64,000 nt of DNA from Welwitschia mirabilis (taxonomy: Eukaryota > Gnetophyta > Gnetopsida > Welwitschiales), in the NCBI GenBank assembly GCA_051453625.1, contig JBOZIK010000001.1, forward strand, positions 111,439,851 through 111,503,850, written 5' to 3'. Of the stretch, positions 24,350 to 35,415 are shown piece after piece. The notes below the pieces were generated by a model. That model had not been told where the DNA came from. It searched no databases and saw only the letters and a program-made list of their open reading frames with translations. The translations under genes were made by a program, and so were the position numbers. Position 1 is the stretch's first letter; the number at the start of each line of letters is the position of its first letter.

Positions 24350-24820
24350 TCCTTGCATGCTCAAAAAATGTTCACATAGTCATTTCTTGTTCATCATCTA
24401 GAGAATATCCTAGATGACCATTATATAGAAAATAAAAAATAGAAAATAAATTCACTAAAAAACAAAGTAGAAATACACTATCAATCATGTTCCTTTGTCA
24501 TCTAAATGACATAGAGATGATATCAATTTTTTAAGCAGTGAAAAATGAAAACAAAACTATGGAAAAATAATAGGAAAATCATAGTCCTAGGTTGTCATCC
24601 ATTTATATCATTTGGATGATATGAGAGATGATAAGAGTGTTATTATGCTATGTAAATGAAAAATGCAAAATGAAAAATGTGAAATGAAAATCTAGAAAAA
24701 ATGTGGAATGAAAATCTATGAAATGTATGGTAAAAATACAATGCTACCATAAATAAATTACTTGAATTAAAATTCAAAATATTTATCTGGATAACAAAAT
24801 CCTTGAACTCTTTGTAGCCT
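24350..24820 (-). other. E1 leader between primer site and insertion
   Basis: This corresponds to 34,500-34,983 of E2. It carries palindromic motif copies near 24,396-24,416, 24,499-24,512 and 24,605-24,618. No coding is seen. Confidence 0.55.
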
Positions 24821-24841
24821 TCTCCGGCAATGGTGCTAAAA
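24821..24841 (-). other. Primer-binding site of E1 (decayed tRNA-Asp type)
   Basis: On the minus strand this reads TTTAGCACCATTGCCGGAGA directly after the LTR. It equals TTTGGCGCCGTTGCCGGGGA, the primer site I recall from Athila-type elements that pair with the 3' end of tRNA-Asp, after four G to A changes. E2 has TTGATGCCATTGTCAGG at the same place. Confidence 0.75.
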
Positions 24842-26096
24842 TGTTATGGTGTGTATTTAGGCAATTATTATGTCCTTAATAAAATCTTATCAATCATAAA
24901 TACTTACACATACTAGTATAGATTGGAGTTAACTCAAATGTCGTAATTCATCGCAGGAACTAGATCAAATTAGAGAATTGATTTCAATAAAGTATTTTTG
25001 TTTTTTTTTTGGGTTTAAATGAAAAGAAATAATAATGCAAGTGAAAAATGCAAAGTAAACACACTAATGCAAGGCAATGGAAATGAAAACTATTCTAAAT
25101 GAAATATCTATCTGACTATTAAATCTTCCTCTCATAAAGATCCACCCTACATAACCTGGATTAATTAAGAAAACTATCCCTAAGATTAACTAACCTAAGC
25201 TATCAGGTACATCAAACATAATATAGAAAACATGCAATGATTAAGATATGAAATGCAAAATAAAATGTAATGCAAAATTTAAACTGACAATTTCAACCTT
25301 AACAAAGGTTGCCCTTATGATCTTTATCAACTATGAAGCTTTCACCAAATCATAACCAACATAAACCATAAGGGAGATGCAGATGATTAAAATAAAACAA
25401 TCTTTTCATTAATATCAAACGAATATCCTATTACAAAGTAGTAGTAGCTCAATTAAGGATACATAGCTAATACCAAAGAAGATTTCTCTCTGCAATAATA
25501 GACGGACCTCCTATTCTTTAATCTCTTATCATAAGATTTTTAGGTGCTATAGAAGATGAAACTCTAAGCAAGGTCAAAGAAGGTATTTATTACCATGAAC
25601 ATTATAAAAATAAATAATTCTAAAAAATGTAATAGCAACCCTAATGGGTCAGAAGAATACATGATACATTGCAAAAGTTAGGTGAGGTTTGGTGCATTGA
25701 TTAAAAATAGTTATCATCTTGAATATCATCTAGATGATGGAGAAGATGATGAGATGTCAAGAGGGGTTTCACATTAACTTCCATCTTTGGTTCAATCAAC
25801 ATTATTATCAGCATCCATATGGTGTCATTTGTACTATCATCCAAATAATGAATGAAATGATAGTCATCTAAAGCTCTTCAATCAAGTTAAATTGGCTTTT
25901 TACATCATTATCTACTCTTTAGAATGTAAGGTATGAGAAATTATTTAAAATGCCTTCAAATGTACTAGTTATTATGTATTTCTATGATTTTATTATTGTC
26001 TCTTAACAATCCTTGATTTTTACTTAATCCTATCTAATTATCCTACAAAACTACTCAAAATACTCCATTAGAAACATACAATTTGGCATTGCAATA
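24842..26096 (-). repeat. 5' LTR of E1
   Basis: It begins TGTTATGGTGTGTATTT and ends GGCATTGCAATA on the plus strand, and pairs with 12,970-14,234. Palindromic motifs lie at 25,725-25,738 and 25,836-25,849. The outer edge abuts the 91-bp array. Confidence 0.88.
25725..25738. promoter_or_regulatory. 14-bp palindromic motif, well preserved copy in 5' LTR of E1
   Basis: ATCATCTAGATGAT is a perfect palindrome followed after a GGAGA-type spacer by GATGAT. The same layout recurs more than twenty times in LTRs and untranslated parts of this family. A regulatory or RNA-structural role is inferred only from recurrence. Confidence 0.5.
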
Positions 26097-27763
26097 GTCA
26101 TCTTGATGATCATGTCGGTAAAAAGATTAGTTTGCAACATAAGGTGGCATTAGCATCATGGTTAGTACCAAAATATCCTTAGACCTGACAAAAATTAGCT
26201 TATTGATTATGAAATCAACTTCATTAGTTTACAACATAAGCAAATGTTATGGTTTTGATTAGAGTACTCTTAAGATTCGTAGAAGCCACCTTAATGATCA
26301 TGCAAGTAATTTCATTAGTTTCTAACATAATGAGGTGTTAAGGTCTGAACTAGATCACTTCTAAGGCTTAAAGATATTACCTTGTTAATTATGTAGGTAA
26401 TTTCATTAGTTTGCAATATAATGAAACATTATGATTTTGATTAGACCACTCCTAGAATCTATAGAAGTAATTTTAATAATCATGTAGGTAAAATGATTAG
26501 TTTTAAATATAAGGAAGTGTTAAAGTTCTAACTAGACCATCTTTAGAACCAACAAAATTACTTCAATGATTATGTAGGTAAAATAATTAGTTTGCAAAAT
26601 AAGTAGGTATTAGGATTTTTATTAGACCACTTCCGTAATCCATGAAAATCATCTCAGTGATTTTTCTAGTAATTGCATTAGTTTCCAACATAAGAGAGTG
26701 CTAGAGTTCTAATTAAACCACTCTTAGAACTCATAAAAATCACCTCAATTATCATGTAAGTAATTTTATTAATTTCCAACATTAGAAGGTGCTACGATTT
26801 TAACTGGACTACCCTTAGGACATATAGATGTTACCTCGGTAATTGTGTAGGTAATTTCATTATTTTTTAAACATAAGGATGTGATAGAATTTTGGTTAGA
26901 TTACTTTTAGAATCCACAGAAGATACCTTAAGAATCTTATAGTTAAAATGATTAGTTTCCAATATAAGGGGATGTCAAGTTCTAACTAAACCACTTATAA
27001 GAGCTACAAAGCCACCTCCATAATCATGTAGATAAAAGAATCAGTTTACAACATAAGGAAGCACTACGGTAATAACTGAATTACTTTTAAGACCCATAGA
27101 TGCTACCTTAGTCATCATGTAAGTAAAAGGATTAGTTTGTAACATAAATAAATACCATGATTATCATTAATCATTCTAAAAATCCATGTAAGCCACCTTA
27201 GTAATTAGTTAAATAAAAGGATAATAGGACACTAGGCTTTTGATTAGATCATCCTTAGGATATATAGAAATCCCCTTGATAACTATGTAGGAAATTACAT
27301 TAGTTTACAATACAAGGAAACATCAAGATTCTAACTAGACCACTCTTAGAATTCATAGATTCCACCTTGGTGATTGTGTAGGCAAAAGGATCAGTTTACA
27401 ATATAAGAAGATGTTAGGGTTTTAATTAAATCATTCTTAAAACCCATAAAAAATCACCTCAATGATCATGTAGGTAATTTCATTAGTTTATAACATAAGA
27501 ATGCATTAGGGTTCTAAATGGACTACTCTTAAGATCCATAGATATCACCTTGATAATTGTGTAGGTAAAAGGATTAGTTTGCAACATGAGAAAGTGTTAA
27601 GATTCTAACTGAATCATCCTTAAAATCCATAGGTTCTTTCTCAGTGCTTGTGTAGGTAAAAGGATCAAGTAGCAATATAAGGAGGTGTTAGGATTTCAAC
27701 TTGATTACTACTAGAATCCATAGAATTCAAATTGATAATCATGTAGGCAATTTTATTAGTTTG
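26097..27763. repeat. 91-bp tandem array, part 1 (about 18 units)
   Basis: Diverged units follow one another at a 91-bp period; for example the GTAGGTAA word starts at 27,470, 27,561, 27,652 and 27,743. A typical unit runs through CACCTTGATGATCATGTAGG, a variable box, ATTAGTTTGCAACATAAG, TTCTAACTAGACCACTC and TAGAATCCATAGAAG. Two subtypes differ in the box after GTAGGTAA (AAGG or TTTC before ATTAG) and are interspersed. Because 91 is not a multiple of three, the units cannot form a continuous reading frame. The array continues at 47,022 beyond element E4. Confidence 0.9.
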
Positions 27764-28853
27764 TATTGTGGTATGTATTTGTGCAAGTATTATACTCAAA
27801 AAGATCTTGTCACTTATAATCAAAATAGATATCTTACATAATAGATCACACTCATATAGTGGGATTTAACCCAAAATGTCATATTCTTGTTGAAAACTAT
27901 GAGATAAGAATTGGATTACTTTTGTCAAAGACAATAGGAATAAAAAATAAATAATAATATAGGAAATAAAATAAAGTGCAATGCAAATGCAAGATGCAAC
28001 CTAACCTCATATACAATGTAAAAATGATTTTAATACTACTTCGTTTTAGCCTTGATAAAGGCTACCCTTGATGATCTATATTACCCACTAAATTTTCATT
28101 AGATCAAGGGCAACATAAACCATTAGGATCATTAAAGAAACTAATATGCAAACATGAAAATAAAACAAGTTTATATTAAGAAGAGTAACAAAGCATTTGG
28201 ATTATAAAATAGCCAGGCCTTAATAGAGGATACACAACCCTCTACCAAGGTAATGTCTTTCCGCAACACTCAAGATGGATCTCCAACCCTTCGATCTCCT
28301 GTCATGAGAATTTTCAGTGCAACAAAGATAAGAAGAAGAGTTGAAGAGGGACTTATTTATAATAACTTATAATAGAAAATAACAAACATAAGGTACATCA
28401 AGACGCACTCATTTACATAAAAGAAATAGACAAAATGGTCAAGGATCAGCTATCAAAGTTGGTTATATATTAGTATTGTCTTATCAAGTTGTCTTGATGA
28501 TTAAGGGGATGATAGCTCATCATAAAAGTTGACTCGACAGGTGATTTATTAGATAATCAGTAGTCCATGTTAGCTATCATCATATTTCCTATCATTTGAA
28601 TGATAAAGAGGATTATGGTCTTCTTAAAATCATTTTCTTGACAAAAAACTTAGCATTTATATCAGTAATCTTCCTCCAAAGCTTTGTGCATTAGACTGTG
28701 CTTTAAATACATCAAATCTAGGTAAGAAATACACATTTTTAAGATCTTCTATTGAATCTTCAAAATCCTTAGAATTGCACCTAAACGTGTGTAAAAGTCT
28801 TGCAAAATAGCTCATAACACCCCATTAGATAACCATAAATTGGCAGCACAACA
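27764..28853 (-). repeat. 3' LTR of E4
   Basis: 1,090 bp from TATTGTGGTATGTATTTG to GGCAGCACAACA on the plus strand, pairing with 45,947-47,021. Palindromic motif relics lie at about 28,489-28,502 and 28,591-28,604. A TATA-like TTATAAATA (minus) at 28,355-28,363 is conserved in sister LTRs. Confidence 0.88.
28355..28363 (-). promoter_or_regulatory. Candidate LTR TATA box
   Basis: TTATAAATA on the minus strand is followed by AGTCCCTCTTC. The same sequence in the same LTR position occurs at 29,674-29,682 and 46,535-46,543, so it is conserved among three LTRs and is the likely core promoter. Confidence 0.55.
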
Positions 28854-28867
28854 TGACCCCCCACTTA
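28854..28867 (-). other. Polypurine tract of E4
   Basis: TAAGTGGGGGGTCA on the minus strand, immediately before the LTR. Confidence 0.75.
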
Positions 28868-29239
28868 GCTTTTATCAGTTCCTAATAAAAACTAGATAAA
28901 AAACCATAATTGTTAGCCAATTTGTCTTACAAAAATTAATCTATAGATTTTGAAAACAAGCTTATAAAACACATCACATAGCAAAATTACATATAATGCA
29001 TAATGAGTATGAAAAATTTTATCTCATGAAAACTCTAAAATAACTTAAAATTTTTTGAAAATAAGCCATGAAAATGGGTCATGTGCTCCCTCTAAGAAAA
29101 TAAATACATCCTGTATTTGAAAATAAAGTAAAAGAAAGTAGACAGGAGTAAGAAGGAAAATAATGGTTTTATTTAAAGAGGATAAATTTCTAAACTAAGT
29201 GAAAGGTAAGTAATGTCAAATTTTAAAAATATAGATCGA
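28868..29239 (-). other. 3' noncoding region of E4, cut by a gap
   Basis: This aligns closely with 30,186-30,548 of E2. It stops at the gap exactly at the word TATAGATCGA, which is also present in E2 at 30,539-30,548. Confidence 0.7.
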
Positions 29240-29339
29240 NNNNNNNNNNNNNNNNNNNNNNNNNNNNNNNNNNNNNNNNNNNNNNNNNNNNNNNNNNNNN
29301 NNNNNNNNNNNNNNNNNNNNNNNNNNNNNNNNNNNNNNN
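29240..29339. other. Assembly gap (100 N)
   Basis: The left side is E4 3' noncoding sequence and the right side begins in the middle of the E2 LTR. The missing part must include at least about 250 bp of LTR, so the gap size is nominal. Confidence 0.95.
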
Positions 29340-30171
29340 ATGCAAAATGATCCTAATACTACTTACTTTTAGGCTTAACAAAGGCTACACTTGATGATCT
29401 ATATCATCCAAGAAATTATCACCAGATCCAAGGTAATAAAAACCATAAAGGTCATCTAATAATCTAGCATGCAAACATGAAAATAAAATAAAGTTTATAT
29501 TAAAAGTAATAAATCTTTTGGATCATAAAATAGTTAGGCTCAATGAAGGATACACAACCCTTCACCAAGGAAACATCTTTCTACAACATTTAAGATGGGT
29601 CTCCTGCCCTTTGATCTCCTGTCACAAGAAATTTTTATGTAATAAAGATGAGAATAAGACTTAAAGGGGAACTTATTTATAATAAATTACAGTAGAAAAT
29701 GACAAATAGAAGATGATGTAAGATGTGTTTATTTACACAAAAGAAATGGATGAAATAGTCAAGCATTGGCTATCAAAGTCTGTTATATGTTAGAGTCATC
29801 TTGTCAAGTCATCCAGATGATGAAGGAATGGTAGTTCATTACAAACATTAACTTCATAGGTGATTTATTAAAAAACTCAATAGTCTATGTTAGTTATCAT
29901 CATCCTACCTATTGTCTAGATGATAGAGGTGATGATAGTTTTCTTTAATCATTTCTTAAGGAGAAACTTAGCATTTGAATTAGTAATTTTTCTTTAAAGC
30001 TACATGCATTAGAGTTTGCCTTAAATATACCAAATCTAGGTAAGAATTGCACATTTTTGAGATCTTCTATTGAATCTCCAAAATCATTATAATTGCACTT
30101 AAACCTGTGTAAAAGTCTTGCAAAATAGCTCATAAAACCCCATAAAATAACCACAAATTAGTAGTGCAACA
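29340..30171 (-). repeat. 3' LTR of E2, partial
   Basis: It matches the right three quarters of 27,764-28,853. Palindromic motifs lie at 29,808-29,821 (GTCATCCAGATGAT) and 29,911-29,924 (ATTGTCTAGATGAT). Confidence 0.85.
29808..29821. promoter_or_regulatory. Palindromic motif variant with CCAG centre
   Basis: GTCATCCAGATGAT has CCAG where other copies have CTAG or CTGG. The three centres together point to CCGG in the ancestor, since each arises from it by C to T on one or both strands. Confidence 0.5.
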
Positions 30172-30185
30172 TAGCCCCCCACTTA
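30172..30185 (-). other. Polypurine tract of E2
   Basis: TAAGTGGGGGGCTA on the minus strand, adjoining the LTR. Confidence 0.75.
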
Positions 30186-32540
30186 GCCGTTATTAGTACC
30201 TAATAAAAACCAAGCAAAAAATCATAATAAGAGCCAATTTGTCTTTAAAAATTAATCTAAAAATTTTTAAAATGGTTTATAAAATACATCACATAGCAAA
30301 ATAACATATAATGCATAATGTATATGAAACCTTTAAAATAACTCAAAAATTTATGAAAATGAGCCATGAAAATGGGTTATATTTCCTCATTTGAGAAAAG
30401 TAATACATCTTGTATTGGAAAATAAAGTAAAAGAAAGTAAACAAGGGTGAGAAGATAGTTAATGGTTTTTTTTTTTTTAATAAAGAGGACAATTTTATAA
30501 AATAAGTACAAAATCTTAGTAATGTCAAATTTGAAAAATATAGATCGATGAAATATTTTAATAAGTAAAGAAAAGAGTGGACAATAAAAATGTTTCATCA
30601 TAAGAATGATTAAGAGTAGTGCTTATAACACCAAAATTCTAAAAAATAAACATCACAAATTTTATTAATAAAACTCATGTAATCAAGAAACAAACTTTTT
30701 TATTAAAAATTGAATGATAAGGAAATATAGTAATAACTTTGAAATAACTAACAAAACTAAAAAAGAAAACAAGAAGAATGAGCATAAAATAATATAAGCA
30801 AAATATAGATTACTATATGATATTTTAACCTAACAGACTCCCATGAAAGGAATTATAACATTACTTGACTTAGAAAATGCATGACTTAATATACAAAAAT
30901 TTCATTCAATAAGGTAGTGATTATGATGATGCTAAAAAAATAAAATGCTTTAAACAATGAATGATCATATCAAAGAATTACTCAAAATGAACTCACCTGT
31001 CATCATCTCAAAACAAACATCCAAATATCAAGAAATGAAATGACCATGTGGAAAGACTAAGAGTCTAGGAAACAAGTAATGTCTCTGATGATATCAAGGA
31101 CATCACTAATCCCATATCCTCTTAGTTTTTTACAAGTTTATTATCCATGATGAGGGGAGTGCAACCACCATTAGAAAAATGAGGACCCATAAAGAATGTT
31201 TAACTAATATCCCAGTGGAGTTTCTATAGCTACTATATTACACTGCCAAAGGCTCCTTTTAGAAATATTTACCTCAGTGTACTTATAGTAGGACATCATG
31301 ATGATCATGTTTTTAAAATATCACAAATAAAACATCATGGCCTTACTTTAGATCTTTTTTTTCCTTTTCTTTTTTATCCTTTTTTTTATTGAAAACAAAA
31401 CAACATTCCACATGAACAAATACTCCAAAAGACAAAGGTAAAAATCATAAGATTAAGATAGAAAAGAACACTCTTAAACAATTTAAGATCTTTTCACCAT
31501 TAAGAAAAACATTAAAAATAAAGCATCATCCTTCAAATTGAAGTTTATAGACATGTGAATATCCTAGGATTGGATGAATTCAATCTTACCATTGAAATAT
31601 CCAAGTCAAAAGACTAGTCATAGAAATAAATACATAAGTTAGGTTTGAAAAATGATTAAGTAATACTATAATAACCTTCAAAGGAAAAATCTAAGATAAA
31701 ATTCAAATGGTTTGCTTAATTAAGTTTAAATTTTTTATCCATTAACTTCTTGAAATTCTCAAGCAGTCAAGTCAGAAATCTTAATTGAACCATAAAAATG
31801 TATTTTCTTAAAATAACAAAAAACATTTATTAACTTAATATCATCCTTATTATCATTCAGATGATATAGAGAACAACAAATACATAAAAAAAATAGAACA
31901 AAGAAAACTTGCAGAAAAAATAGAAACAGAGAGTACAGATAAAGACTATTATCTACCTTGTCATTCAAATGACAGAGGAGATGATACATTATTATTGGAA
32001 GAACAGAAAACAAAAACTATGAACAGAAACAAAAACTAAAACTAGAAAACTAAAATAGTGATTATTAAAATAGAAAGATGAAAATAAAAATCAAAAGTAT
32101 CAAGAAATCCAAAAGAAAAGATCAAGGCAACCAAACTTTATTTAAATCCTAAGATCTAACTCACACTCTTATTGAAAAGAAAGAGAGAAAGCAAAAGAAG
32201 ATGGTCTCAAGATATTTGTATTCTTTCAAAAAAATGAGGTTCAATTGATAAAGCATGAAAGGTATGTAATCATTTTTAAGTAGAATCAATTGGAATAAGA
32301 GAGAGTAAAAAGATAATACCTAGATAGCACAAATTTCAAAATTCAAATAAGAGATAAAGAAATGATTAGTGTTATTGAAAAATAATCTCTTATGAAAGCT
32401 TTGTGAATCTTGAGCATCATTAGAAAGTAATGTGAGAAGGGACTCAAAGAAAGTTTTCAAAGTAATTTTGAAGGATATATAAAATGTTTTCTATCATTTG
32501 ATTTAATACATGGATTCTTAAGAGGAAAACAAGGTTTTAT
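30186..32540 (-). other. 3' noncoding region of E2
   Basis: This is homologous to 14,249-17,600 of E1. Palindromic motifs are at about 31,850-31,863 and 31,960-31,973. No coding motif is seen; the open stretches at 30,343-30,601 and 31,759-32,013 are AT-driven. Confidence 0.6.
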
Positions 32541-34398
32541 CTAATTTTCATAAGCACATGATAATTTGTTTCCATAAGAATTAATGTAAGAGACAAAAAA
32601 TTCATATAACTCATGGAAAAACAATCTTTTATCAAACTCATAATATGAAGAATTTAAAACATACACTGCATTTAGAGCTTGATATTGAACATGAAAAGCA
32701 TGATTTAAGATCCAAGGATTAGTAAGAAACTTCTTAGGGTAAGAGATTAATATAGGTTTTACATATATAAAAAGCTCTTTAACATTTAATTTCAAACATG
32801 AGTTGAGATCAAGAAGATATGATTTTCCCTAATTAAGAGTTCCAAGGTATCCAAATTTTATTTTTGAAAAGAATGATAAATGGAAGCACATGTTAGAGTT
32901 AACTTTGTAAATGAGGAAAAACATTACTTTTTGCATATGAGGTTTTCAAACAAAGAGGTTGAAATATTTTTGAACTTAAGTCCTCAAGATGATGTGGTTC
33001 ATTACTTTTAAGAACAAGAATGTGATTTGAAGAGTGACTTTTTTGAATAATTTCTTCCTTGATTATATCTCCCTCTTCTTCATGATTGATTATATCTTGC
33101 TCTTATTTTTCATTTTATTAAGAATAATTGTTTTTTCTAATTTGGTGGATTCCTTAAAAAGATCATTAGAAATATTATAGAAATAAAATCTCTTATTGTT
33201 TTCATTATTTAATAAAAGATATTCTAATTTTTTTGGTTCAATTTCTCTTCCTCTCTAGATAATTTCATTAACTCTAAACTATAATCTTCACTTGAGTTGA
33301 GTTGATCATTTTTCATTAATTTAGTTTTAATGGTTATCTCTATTAATTTAAAAAGTTAGGCCTCTAGTATTGGTGGAACTCTTTTATCCTTACAAAATAT
33401 GTAAAAGTTTGGGATGTGATCTAAGATTTCAATGTCATCTCCTTCTTCTTCTTTACTATTCTCATCCTCTTGTTGCATGTTGTTTCTTTCATTAGAAAGG
33501 AAAATGTGATCATTATTTAAATAATTTTCCAATTGCTTATGAATGTATTCTTTATCTAAGAAATGGGTTACTAACAACTCAACATCATCATCTAATAAAT
33601 AGTCATCCTCATCTTCATTGTTGAAAGATATAGTTGAATTATTATTGTCTTCCCTTTGCTCATCTCCTAATGATTAGGATGATGAATTTTCATCTAAAAT
33701 TTTATTCTCAATTTGAAAGCAAGAATCACAATCATTAATTCCTAAGTTGTTTTCATTTTCCTCAAGATAATATGTATAAGGATAGGTTTAAGGATTTTAC
33801 ATTAGAAGAGATCCTTGATTTTGTAGAAGATTTTATTGAAAGGTCTCAACCAAATTTTTTAATATTTTATTGGTGTTTTCTATGCTTTTTTCACATTTCT
33901 TTCATATTTTAGTTTTTGGATCATTTTATTCTATATAGGAGTTCATGGGAAATGGATGGGATGGGTAAAGGTGNNNNNNNNNNNNNNNNNNNNNNNNNNN
34001 NNNNNNNNNNNNNNNNNNNNNNNNNNNNNNNNNNNNNNNNNNNNNNNNNNNNNNNNNNNNNNNNNNNNNNNNNTCACATTTCTTTCATATTTTAGTTTTT
34101 GGATCATTTTATTCTATAGAGGAGTTCATGGGAAATGGATGGGATGGGTAAAGGTGATTGTATGAGGTTGAATCCTTAAGATTTTCATTATTATTTCTTT
34201 ATGGATTTTGAAAAGGAAAGGGGGAACAATAAGGTGGTTGAAAAGAGGAATGGGTTGAATTCATAATCTCAACATCATTTTGTATTAGTAACCCTTTTTC
34301 TGCAAAAATTTCTCTAAGTTCTTCTTACTATTATCCTGAGGTTTTTTTCTACACTTTTCAAAATTCTTTTTAAAATGGGTCCTTGTATCACTATTCAT
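32541..34398 (-). pseudogene. Unrecognised single ORF of the E family, copy in E2
   Basis: Read on the minus strand from MNSDTRT at 34,398. It keeps the family landmarks in the same order: charged KKNFEK/KKNLEKF repeats; a P/F-rich segment (SSFQPPYCSPFPFQNP) near 34,230; an acidic stretch (EDENSKEEEGDDIEIL); EILDHIPNFYIFCKD at 33,392-33,438; GYLGTLN, stop, GKSYLLDL near 32,800-32,870; KKFLTNPWILN near 32,700-32,740; and YEFDKRLFFHELYEFF near 32,600-32,650. The last 84 codons (32,541-32,795) are open without a stop. Elsewhere stops occur and one assembly gap interrupts it. Same interpretation as the E1 copy: Gag position, unknown protein, inactive. Confidence 0.6.
33974..34073. other. Assembly gap (100 N), probably false
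   Basis: The 83 bp before it (33,891-33,973) repeat as the 83 bp after it (34,074-34,156) with one substitution. This suggests an unmerged overlap or two haplotypes rather than missing sequence. Confidence 0.85.
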
Positions 34399-34983
34399 TT
34401 TTGAGAAGAATAGGAAGAAGAGAATATAAGATGAAGATAGGTGCTCAATGATGATCGAGTTTTAATATTTTACAAATAAAATAAGCTAAAAAAAATAATA
34501 TATACACTTGAAGTTTGTGTTCCTGATTCTATGTTGAAACTGAGTAGTCCTTCTTTACTACTTTCTTGTGTTAGCAGCCATGTTTTTCTAATAAGTCTTT
34601 TTCTAGACTGATCATACCATAGTCCTTACAAATAGAAAATAACAAAAAATAAATTAAAAACAACACTATCATCTTGTTTATCATGGAGATGACTGAGGGG
34701 GTGACAATACAAAAACTAAAAAATAAAAGCAAAATAGAAACCAACAGAAATTAAAAAGTGGAAAAAAGAGAGATGTCTTCTCTTGTCCATCCAGACAATG
34801 AAGAAGATGATAGGAACTAATTTATTACAGAAAACTAAAATCTAAAAAAAAAACCAAACTAAAAACTACAAAAAAGAAACCTAGTATTCCTAATAAAAAT
34901 ACATATTTATAGATAAATAATCAAATGGAAATCCAATATACTCACCTAAACAATGATAACCCTTGTACTTCTTAGTAGTCTTT
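34399..34983 (-). other. Leader of E2
   Basis: Noncoding sequence between primer site and ORF. Two palindromic motif relics lie near 34,677-34,690 and 34,783-34,796, the latter retaining CCAGACAATG. Confidence 0.55.
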
Positions 34984-35002
34984 CCTGACAATGGCATCAA
35001 TT
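34984..35002 (-). other. Primer-binding site of E2
   Basis: The minus strand reads AATTGATGCCATTGTCAGG just after the LTR, a decayed form of TTTGGCGCCGTTGCCGGGG. Confidence 0.65.
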
Positions 35003-35315
35003 TGTTCTGGTGTGTATTTATGCAAGTGTTATACTCAAAAAGATCCTATCACTTATAGCCAAAATATATATCTTACAAAATACATCACATTATTATAGTT
35101 AGGAGTTAATCAAAAATGTTGTATTCTCATTGAAGACTATGAGATGAGATGTGGATTGCTTTTACCAAAGAAAATAGGAATCAAAAATAAATAACAATGC
35201 AAAAAAGAAAATAAAGTGCAATGCAAATGCAAGATGCAACCTAACCTAATATGCAATGTAAAAATAATCTTAACACTACTTCCTTTCAGCCTTAACAAAG
35301 GCTTCCCTTGATGAT
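35003..35315 (-). repeat. 5' LTR of E2, partial
   Basis: It starts TGTTCTGGTGTGTATTTATG and matches the left 310 bp of 27,764-28,853, then runs into a gap. Confidence 0.85.
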
Positions 35316-35415
35316 NNNNNNNNNNNNNNNNNNNNNNNNNNNNNNNNNNNNNNNNNNNNNNNNNNNNNNNNNNNNNNNNNNNNNNNNNNNNNNNNNNNNN
35401 NNNNNNNNNNNNNNN
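35316..35415. other. Assembly gap (100 N)
   Basis: The left side is mid-LTR and the right side is inside a copia RT, so at least several hundred bases of LTR plus the junction are missing. Confidence 0.95.

Larger units (their letters stand above)
12970..26096 (-). mobile_element. LTR retrotransposon E1 (non-autonomous family, minus strand)
   Basis: This is a complete LTR-to-LTR element read on the minus strand: 5' LTR 24,842-26,096, primer site 24,821-24,841, leader to about 24,350, ORF 20,181 down to 17,667, a long 3' noncoding region, purine tract at 14,235-14,248 and 3' LTR 12,970-14,234. The two LTRs align end to end (1,265 and 1,255 bp) but are clearly diverged, so it is old. Its ends read TA instead of TG and CA, as expected after C to T decay. 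No RT, integrase or protease motif is visible, and E2 and E3 share the same layout, so absence of pol seems to be a family property. About 4 kb between ORF and leader (20,270-24,340) is absent from E2 and E3 and is a later insertion. Superfamily is undetermined; the primer site is of the type I recall for Athila-like Ty3/gypsy elements. Confidence 0.82.
29340..35315 (-). mobile_element. LTR element E2, same family, minus strand, both outer ends lost in gaps
   Basis: E2 has a partial 3' LTR (29,340-30,171), a purine tract, a 3' noncoding region, the family ORF (34,398 down to 32,541), a leader, a primer site (34,984-35,002) and a partial 5' LTR (35,003-35,315). The internal part is about 4.8 kb, with no pol motif. 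It shares layout and sequence with E1 and E3 but lacks the 4 kb insertion of E1, so it shows the original size of the family. Gaps at both outer edges hide any target duplication. Confidence 0.8.

Noticed and set aside
26097-27763. CRISPR-like array
   Set aside because: Direct repeats adjoin without unique spacers, units are 91 bp and diverged, and the context is a plant genome.
29240-29339. Treating the two LTR copies around this gap as one duplicated contig end
   Set aside because: The copies differ by many substitutions over hundreds of bases, unlike the near-identical flanks at 16,761 and 33,974.
33956-34165. A 69-residue plus-strand open frame
   Set aside because: It spans the 100-N gap and its two real ends are the same duplicated flank.
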